A stretch of 64,000 nucleotides of DNA from a bacterium (GTDB lineage Bacteria; Patescibacteria; ABY1; JAGPKW01), in NCBI GenBank assembly GCA_021780535.1, contig JAJXYN010000012.1:62001-126000 (forward strand), read 5' to 3'. Position 1 is the first letter of the stretch; each line of letters opens with the position of its first letter. This document shows positions 58,890-64,000 of the stretch, in pieces. The notes under the pieces were generated by a model. It was not told where the DNA came from. It searched no databases and worked only from the letters and a program-made list of their open reading frames with translations. A program made the position numbers and the translations under genes.

Positions 58890-60128
58890 ATGAAACCATA
58901 TTATTTTTTAAAAGAAGTTTATTATGCTCTCGTATCTAATAAGGTTAGATCTGGCCTTACTGTTCTTGGTATTGTTATAGGTATTGCTTCTGTAATTTCT
59001 ATGATAGCTATAGGTCAAGGTTCACAGAATAGTATAAAAGCTAGTGTTGAATCGTTGGGATCTAATCTTATAATTGTTACACCTGGACAGCAAAGAGGTT
59101 TTGGTTTTCAAGTTAGTGGTGGTAGGGGCGGAGCTCAAACTTTAACTTCAGCTGACGCTGATGCAATATCTCAAAATGTTTCATCAATACAAATAATGGA
59201 CCAAGAATTAAATGGTAGATATCAATTAATAGGAAAAGGAACTAATACAAATACATCTGTAATGGGAACAACAGAAAATTATCCAAGTGTGAGAAATGTC
59301 CAAATTGATCAGGGGAATTTTATATCATCTGCTGATGTTTCTAATATGAATAAAGTTGTTGTTCTTGGTGCAACTGTATTAACTGATCTTTTTGGTGATG
59401 GAACAGATCCGGCTTCTGTTATTGGACAAACTATTCAAATAAAAACATTGCAAGTAAAAATTATAGGCGTTACGAAGGCTAAAGGTGGTAACGGATTTAA
59501 TAATCAAGACGACATGGTTTATATACCATTAACAACAGCTCAACATTATTTAGCGGGTACTAAAACTAAATATATTAGCACACTTGCTATCCAGGCTGTT
59601 GATGAACAATCTATGAGTGATATACAAAATCAAGTAACGCAATTACTTTTAACACGTCATAATATTTCTGATCCAACTGCTGCTGATTTTACAGTTACTA
59701 ATCAATCAGATGTTGTTTCTACGGCGTCTTCTGTAACTGGTACTTTTACAACATTACTTGGTGCTGTTGCTGGTATATCTTTGGTTGTTGGTGGTATTGG
59801 TATTATGAATATGATGCTTACAACCGTTACAGAGAGAACAAGAGAAATAGGACTACGAAAAGCTATTGGAGCAAAAAGAAAAGATATAAATTTACAATTT
59901 TTGGCGGAAGCTGTTGCTTTAACTTTCATAGGTGGCGCTATAGGAATTTTACTTGGTTGGATAGTTTCAATGATTGTTACAAAATTTAGCGGTATTGCTA
60001 CACAAGTTTCTTTATCTTCTGTAATTCTTTCATTTGGTGTTTCTGCTTTAATCGGTGTTGTGTTTGGATATTATCCAGCAAATAGAGCTTCAAAATTAAG
60101 TCCAATAGAGGCGTTAAAATATGAATAA
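58890..60128 (+). CDS. MacB-type ABC transporter permease
   Basis: 412 aa. First TM helix (LTVLGIVIGIASVISMIAIG), a large outside domain of about 230 residues (MacB_PCD), then three C-terminal helices of the FtsX fold (GGIGIMNMMLTTVTERTREI; GLRKAIGAKRKDI). Forms a mechanotransmission-type transporter with the ATPase and adaptor. In an organism without an outer membrane the cargo could be a peptide, lipid or toxin. Confidence 0.93.
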   Translation: MKPYYFLKEVYYALVSNKVRSGLTVLGIVIGIASVISMIAIGQGSQNSIKASVESLGSNLIIVTPGQQRGFGFQVSGGRGGAQTLTSADADAISQNVSSIQIMDQELNGRYQLIGKGTNTNTSVMGTTENYPSVRNVQIDQGNFISSADVSNMNKVVVLGATVLTDLFGDGTDPASVIGQTIQIKTLQVKIIGVTKAKGGNGFNNQDDMVYIPLTTAQHYLAGTKTKYISTLAIQAVDEQSMSDIQNQVTQLLLTRHNISDPTAADFTVTNQSDVVSTASSVTGTFTTLLGAVAGISLVVGGIGIMNMMLTTVTERTREIGLRKAIGAKRKDINLQFLAEAVALTFIGGAIGILLGWIVSMIVTKFSGIATQVSLSSVILSFGVSALIGVVFGYYPANRASKLSPIEALKYE

Positions 60129-60151
60129 AATTAAAAAATAAAATAAATTAT

Positions 60152-60616
60152 ATGGAAAAAAATAATATGAATAAACAAATTGCTATATTTATCGTATCTA
60201 TAATAATAGTTGGAGGTGGTTCTTTTTTTGGTGGCATGCAATTTCAAAAAAGCCAAAAAACTTCAAATTCAAGTTTTGGAAATTTTCAAAGACAAGGTGG
60301 TGGAATTGGTACTGGAATGACAAGAAGAAATAATGGTGGTGGTTTTTCTAATGGTACTATTTTATCTATGGATGATAAAAGTATTACTTTAAAACTTAGG
60401 AACGGTGGTTCTCAGATCATATTTTTTGGAGATTCAACTTCAATTTTAAAATCGGATACTGGTGCTAAAAGTGATTTAGCTGTTGACCAAAATATTACTG
60501 TTACTGGCAAAACTAATTCAGATGGTAGTGTGACTGCTAATTCTATTCAAATAATGCCGATAAGACCTATAAATAATACAGTTAGTAATCAACCTCTTAT
60601 ACCAGCTAATAATTAA
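60152..60616 (+). CDS. Membrane-anchored OB-like (DUF5666-type) protein, 154 aa
   Basis: A helix at about 8-27 (IAIFIVSIIIVGGGSFFGG), a Gly/Asn/Arg-rich linker (QGGGIGTGMTRRNNGGG), then an OB-like domain (GTILSMDDKSITLKLRNGG; QNITVTGKTNSDGSVTANSI). Closely similar in plan to the protein at 55552. The two bracket the MacAB genes and are probably part of the same envelope function. Confidence 0.72.
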   Translation: MEKNNMNKQIAIFIVSIIIVGGGSFFGGMQFQKSQKTSNSSFGNFQRQGGGIGTGMTRRNNGGGFSNGTILSMDDKSITLKLRNGGSQIIFFGDSTSILKSDTGAKSDLAVDQNITVTGKTNSDGSVTANSIQIMPIRPINNTVSNQPLIPANN

Positions 60617-60647
60617 ATTTCTAAAATATAAAAAATAATTATATTTT

Positions 60648-61232
60648 ATGGACCAAGCTTCTGATATTGAACTTATAAATAAATATTTAAAAAATAATGA
60701 TCAAGAGTCATTTAATCTTTTGATAAAAAAATATTTAGATATGATTTATAATTTTACTTGTATTTATGTTGGAAACAAAGAAGATGTAGATGATGTTGTG
60801 CAAAATACTTTCGTAAAAGTTTGGAAAAATATAAAAAAATTTAATATTGATAAAAATTTTAAAACTTGGATATTTGAAATAGCAAAAAATACATCACTAG
60901 ATTATTTAAAAAAGAAAAAAAATATTAATTTTTCTGAATTAAATAATTCTAGTGATAATGATGATGAATTTATAAATTTAATAAAAGATGATAACTTTTC
61001 TCCAAGTGAGATTTTTGAGAACAAAGAGAACGCTTATTTGGTAAAATCAGAAATTGAAAAGCTTTCAATAAAGTATAAACAAATAATAAATCTTTATTAT
61101 TTTAATGATTTTAACTTTAGGGAGATTTCTGAAATATTAAAAGAGTCTATAGACACAGTAAAAAGTAAGCACAGAAGAGCATTAATCTTACTTAGAGAAA
61201 ATTTAAATAAAAATCGTAACATAATTAATTAA
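60648..61232 (+). CDS. ECF-type RNA polymerase sigma factor
   Basis: 194 aa. Region 2: SFNLLIKKYLDMIYNFTCIY and EDVDDVVQNTFVKVWKNIKK. Region 4: SIKYKQIINLYYFNDFNFRE and SEILKESIDTVKSKHRRALI. No region 3, as in ECF sigmas. It may direct its own operon, with the 131-aa membrane protein as possible anti-sigma. The stop codon lies inside the terminator hairpin. Confidence 0.92.
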   Translation: MDQASDIELINKYLKNNDQESFNLLIKKYLDMIYNFTCIYVGNKEDVDDVVQNTFVKVWKNIKKFNIDKNFKTWIFEIAKNTSLDYLKKKKNINFSELNNSSDNDDEFINLIKDDNFSPSEIFENKENAYLVKSEIEKLSIKYKQIINLYYFNDFNFREISEILKESIDTVKSKHRRALILLRENLNKNRNIIN

Positions 61233-61256
61233 TTTAAAATTGTTACGATTTTTGTT
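61211..61256 (+). terminator. Terminator overlapping the end of the sigma factor gene
   Basis: AAATCGTAAC (61211-61220) pairs with GTTACGATTT (61242-61251), followed by T-rich sequence. The stop codon at 61230-61232 is in the loop. Confidence 0.8.
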
Positions 61257-61266
61257 TTCGCTAATA

Positions 61267-61295
61267 TTTACTTTTTTAATAAAATAATGTATTAT
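61267..61295 (+). promoter_or_regulatory. Promoter of tRNA-Glu
   Basis: TTTACT (61267-61272), 17-nt spacer, TATTAT (61290-61295). Confidence 0.6.
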
Positions 61296-61309
61296 ATAAC
61301 TTGTTAAAT

Positions 61310-61384
61310 GGCCTCATCGTCTAGTGGTTAGGACATATCCTTCTCAAGGATGGAACCGGAGTTCGATTCTCCGTGGGGCTACCA
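61310..61384 (+). tRNA. tRNA-Glu (anticodon CTC)
   Basis: Acceptor GGCCTCA (61310-61316) pairs with TGGGGCT, discriminator A61381, CCA encoded (61382-61384). Anticodon stem TATCC/GGATG encloses loop TTCTCAA, giving CTC. T-arm CGGAG-TTCGATT-CTCCG. The first acceptor pair is G-T. Confidence 0.93.
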
Positions 61385-61413
61385 AAAAATTAATAATTTA
61401 ATAATTTAAAAAA

Positions 61414-61599
61414 ATGAAGATAGAAAAAGACATTGAAGAAAAAAAATTAGCCAATTCATCTATTTCATCTTTTGAATCTGATGATTGGGATGAAGAAGAT
61501 TGTGATTGTGAAGAAGGTTGTTGTGATAGTGAAGACGTAGAGGGGAATTGTCCAGCTAGTGGATGTATTGGATGTTCTGGCGGACATTGTAGTAGATAG
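61414..61599 (+). CDS. Acidic Cys-rich micro-protein, 61 aa
   Basis: An acidic N-half (SSFESDDWDEEDCDCEEG) and eight Cys in the C-half arranged C-x-C, CC, C-x4-C, C-x2-C, then one more near the end (SGCIGCSGGHCSR). No family recognised; metal binding is the likeliest property. Own terminator at 61609. Located 30 nt after tRNA-Glu, so possibly co-transcribed with it. Confidence 0.65.
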   Translation: MKIEKDIEEKKLANSSISSFESDDWDEEDCDCEEGCCDSEDVEGNCPASGCIGCSGGHCSR

Positions 61600-61608
61600 T
61601 AAAATTGT

Positions 61609-61632
61609 ACGTGACTTTTCACGTATTTTTTA
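61609..61632 (+). terminator. Terminator after the Cys-rich gene
   Basis: ACGTGA (61609-61614), loop CTTT, TCACGT (61619-61624), then ATTTTTT. Confidence 0.85.
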
Positions 61633-61758
61633 TTTAAGTTTATAAACATTGAATAATAATATTTTACACTTCATTTGTTATTTTATAAGTGATATAATAA
61701 AAGAAAATAATTATCTCTAATTTAGATTTGGTAACTATTAAAAAAGGTAAAACAAATT

Positions 61759-63978
61759 ATGATTGTAGATCCTAAAGAACTTACAATTATTGGCGAAACC
61801 AATTTCCGTAATATGAGAAAAAAGTTTGGCATAAAAGTTGACGATAGACGTCGTCATGTTTATGTTATTGGAAAATCTGGTTCTGGTAAATCTGCTCTTC
61901 TAGAAAATATGATCATGCAAGATATTATGAACGGCAACGGATGTTGTGTCATGGATCCTCATGGAGAATTAGCAGAATCTATTGTTAGATGTATTCCTCC
62001 AGAAAGACAGAAAGATGTTATTTATTTTAATCCATCTGATGTAGAATATCCTATTGCTTTTAATATTTTAGAAGGTACTGGGGATGATTCTAGTAAAAAT
62101 TTAGTAACTTCTGGTCTTATTGGTATATTTAAAAAAATATGGGCTGATTCTTGGGGACCTAGACTTGAATATGTTTTGAGAAATACTATTCTATCTCTTA
62201 TGTATGCTGAAGGGAGTACTCTTCTTGGAATTAATAGAATGCTTACTGATAAAAAATACAGAAACTCTGTTCTTGAAAATGTTCACGATCCTATTTTGAA
62301 AGCTTTTTGGACTCAAGAATACGAAAATTATCCTGCAAAAGAATTGCCAATGATTATAAGCCCTATACAAAATAAAGTTGGACAGTTTTTGTCTAACCCT
62401 ATTGTTCGTAATATTCTTGGTCAACCGAATAGTACTATAGATTTGAGAGAAATAATGGATAAGAAAAAAATATTTTTAGTAAATCTTTCAAAGGGTAGAA
62501 TTGGTGAAGATAATTCATCTCTTATTGGTTCTATGATTGTTACAAAATTATATTTGGCAGCAATGAGCCGTGTTAATATTTCAGAGAGTGAAAGAAGTGA
62601 TTTTTATCTTTATGTAGATGAATTTCAAAATTTTGCTACGGATTCTTTCGCAGATATTTTATCAGAAGCTAGAAAATATAGACTTGCACTTATTATTGCT
62701 CATCAATATGTATTACAACTTCCAGAAAAAGTTTCTGATGCTATTTTTGGTAATGGAGGTACGTTAATAACTTTTCGTCTTGGACCACAAGATGCTGAAA
62801 TTTTTGAAAAAGAATTTGGGCCAGATTTTTTATTGGAAGATTTGGTAAATATTCCAAAATATAATATTGTTCTAAAACTTCTTATAGATGGAGTTGCGTC
62901 TAGATCTTTTTCAGCAGCTACGCTTCCCCCTATAACAAAAACTATTGGATATGAAGATAGGTCAGCTTTTATTATTGCTGAATCAAGAAAAAAATACTCA
63001 AGAAGTAAAGATCTTGTTGAAAATCAGATTAGAGAATGGAGTATGAGTGAAGATGAGAGGCGTTCTGTAGAAAAAAAGAAAAAAGAAGAAGATTTTAAAA
63101 AAGAAAATTCTATTAAAGGTATTGTTGAGGAAAAAACTGGAGAAAAAATGTATTATACTAATTGTTGGGTTTGTGGTATGAAAATAGAAGTTCCATTCGC
63201 CCCAGATGATAAAAGACCTATATATTGTATTGATGATTTAAAAAAAGTTAGAGAAAAAATAATTCAAGAACCTATATTTAATAGATTTGTTGAAAATAAA
63301 GAAAAAAAAATAGAGAAAAATAAAAAAGAAGAAAAAAGAGAACAAAAACCAAGACAAGAAAATAATATTAATAATAAACAACAAGATAGAAATAGAGAAA
63401 ATAAAAAAGAAAGCATAAAGAGAGATGATAATAGAAATAAAGATGGGAGAGATAATAAACAACAAAACAACAACCAACAAAGACAAGATATAAAAAAACC
63501 TGTTGAGCAAGTTGTGAGACCTATAATAAATAATAATATTGGAAAAATTATTCCTATTGAAGAAGAAAAATTAATTAAACCAATAATTAAAGAAATAATT
63601 ATTGAACCTGAAAAAGAAATAAAAAAAATAGAAGAAGTTAAACCAGTTATTAAAATAGAACAACCAAAAGAAGAAATAAAAGAGTTGGACTTTAAATCTA
63701 TGCTTGGAGATATTATGAAGGAAACTGGAATAGAGGAAAAACAAAAAAGAGAAAAAATGGAAAAAGAAAAAAATGAAAAAGGGATAGAAAAAGAAAATGA
63801 AAAATTAATTGAACCAATACAAGATATAAAAGAGATTGAAAATGTTATTATTAAACCAGGAATGAGTTTGAATCAATTAAAAGAGAAGAGTTTTGATGAG
63901 ATTAAACAAGAATTAAGTCAAAATAATAAGAATAATCAGTCTAATATTTTAAAGGCTGGAGAAGTTATTAAATTATAG
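61759..63978 (+). CDS. VirD4/TraG-like coupling ATPase with zinc-type motif and disordered tail
   Basis: 739 aa. Walker A GKSGSGKS at 38-45, DPHGELAESIV near 71, Walker B YLYVDEFQNFA near 292, and IIAHQYVLQLPEKV with the motor Gln. This is the VirD4/TraD/HerA-like family that pumps DNA in conjugation or type IV secretion. No N-terminal membrane segment is present. At about 465-490, CWVCGMKIEVPFAPDDKRP-IYC is the CxxC-VPF-RP-YC motif common in CPR proteins. The last 230 residues are Lys/Glu/Asn-rich and probably disordered. No relaxase or VirB genes are in the window, so the role (conjugation, DNA uptake or chromosome handling) is open. Confidence 0.87.
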   Translation: MIVDPKELTIIGETNFRNMRKKFGIKVDDRRRHVYVIGKSGSGKSALLENMIMQDIMNGNGCCVMDPHGELAESIVRCIPPERQKDVIYFNPSDVEYPIAFNILEGTGDDSSKNLVTSGLIGIFKKIWADSWGPRLEYVLRNTILSLMYAEGSTLLGINRMLTDKKYRNSVLENVHDPILKAFWTQEYENYPAKELPMIISPIQNKVGQFLSNPIVRNILGQPNSTIDLREIMDKKKIFLVNLSKGRIGEDNSSLIGSMIVTKLYLAAMSRVNISESERSDFYLYVDEFQNFATDSFADILSEARKYRLALIIAHQYVLQLPEKVSDAIFGNGGTLITFRLGPQDAEIFEKEFGPDFLLEDLVNIPKYNIVLKLLIDGVASRSFSAATLPPITKTIGYEDRSAFIIAESRKKYSRSKDLVENQIREWSMSEDERRSVEKKKKEEDFKKENSIKGIVEEKTGEKMYYTNCWVCGMKIEVPFAPDDKRPIYCIDDLKKVREKIIQEPIFNRFVENKEKKIEKNKKEEKREQKPRQENNINNKQQDRNRENKKESIKRDDNRNKDGRDNKQQNNNQQRQDIKKPVEQVVRPIINNNIGKIIPIEEEKLIKPIIKEIIIEPEKEIKKIEEVKPVIKIEQPKEEIKELDFKSMLGDIMKETGIEEKQKREKMEKEKNEKGIEKENEKLIEPIQDIKEIENVIIKPGMSLNQLKEKSFDEIKQELSQNNKNNQSNILKAGEVIKL

Positions 63979-63980
63979 TT

Positions 63981-64000
63981 ATGAATAATTATAAAAAGGG
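63981..64000 (+). CDS. Start of the next gene (partial)
   Basis: ATG 63981 follows the ATPase stop after 2 nt and encodes MNNYKKG before the window ends. Tight spacing suggests the same operon. Confidence 0.4.

Noticed and set aside
63238..63510. Minus-strand hydrophobic frames opposite the Lys-rich tail of the VirD4-like gene
   Set aside because: Phe/Leu/Ser-rich shadows produced by A-rich codons on the other strand; same for frames opposite uppS and the ribosomal genes.
1..64000. CRISPR arrays
   Set aside because: No regularly spaced identical repeats of 25-40 bp with unique spacers were seen, and no Cas gene. The hairpin field has non-identical palindromes.
1..64000. Recoding of TGA as an amino acid (as in Gracilibacteria/Absconditabacteria)
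   Set aside because: Conserved genes are complete with TGA as stop, and some genes end in TGA (13711, 21456, 33663).

Overview
The window is very AT-rich and densely coded. TGA is used sparingly as a normal stop (for example at 13711, 21456 and 33663), and no gene needs TGA read as an amino acid. Gene content and style suggest a small-genome Patescibacteria/CPR bacterium: A-rich leaders without Shine-Dalgarno sites on most genes, an RpoA ending in a Lys-rich tail, tiny Cys-rich proteins, a VirD4/TraG-like ATPase with a CxxC-VPF-RPIYC motif, and ECF-sigma/MacAB/OB-domain operons. This placement is an inference; no 16S gene is present.

Layout. 1-4.1 kb: surface polysaccharide genes (flippase tail, two GT2 glycosyltransferases, a Wzy-like polymerase) and a convergent uppS. 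4.2-6.1 kb: a lone chemoreceptor-like protein. 6.3 kb: tRNA-Gln(TTG). 6.4-18.8 kb: accessory DNA that looks like two tandem islands built on the same plan. Island 1 (to about 14.7 kb) carries a split large serine recombinase, a 1347-aa protein ending in a GNAT-like domain, coiled-coil cargo and an HD-domain protein. Island 2 carries a TaqI-like restriction enzyme convergent with a LexA-DNA methyltransferase fusion. The islands share an 89-bp promoter/operator repeat, a right-end repeat of about 70 bp, and a 73-bp tRNA-tail/terminator repeat.

18.9-28.7 kb: mixed housekeeping genes (CcdA-thioredoxin, an M50-like peptidase, a histone-H1-like peptide, a divergent HD-GYP protein, a GT4 enzyme, a cyclophilin lipoprotein, asnS). 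28.8-33.2 kb: the infA-rpmJ-rpsM-rpsK-rpsD-rpoA-rplQ-rplM-rpsI operon. 33.3-41.3 kb: a compact virus- or satellite-like module with a replication initiator, fibre-like proteins, a PLD nuclease, a minimal tyrosine recombinase, an M15 endolysin and a holin. It includes 1.1 kb of hairpin-rich noncoding DNA and shows no terminase, portal or capsid gene. 41.5-48.6 kb: a defence island with an HsdR_N-HsdM fusion, HsdS, a DUF2130 protein, a KTSC protein and an OLD-family nuclease. 48.8-50.2 kb: a small HTH protein and a tyrosine recombinase. About 50.3-50.45 kb: a short independent transcription unit whose only evident ORF ends in the same PQWAKR as ribosomal protein S9.

50.7-64 kb: a Cys-rich membrane protein, an Smr protein, serS, mreB, a GT4 enzyme, an operon-like run of membrane protein, OB-domain protein, MacA, MacB ATPase, MacB permease, OB-domain protein and ECF sigma factor, then tRNA-Glu(CTC), a Cys-rich micro-protein and the VirD4-like ATPase. 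The most unusual items are the LexA-methyltransferase fusion with a palindrome inside its own promoter, the two modular islands, the virus-like module with its hairpin field, and the S9-tail mini-ORF.
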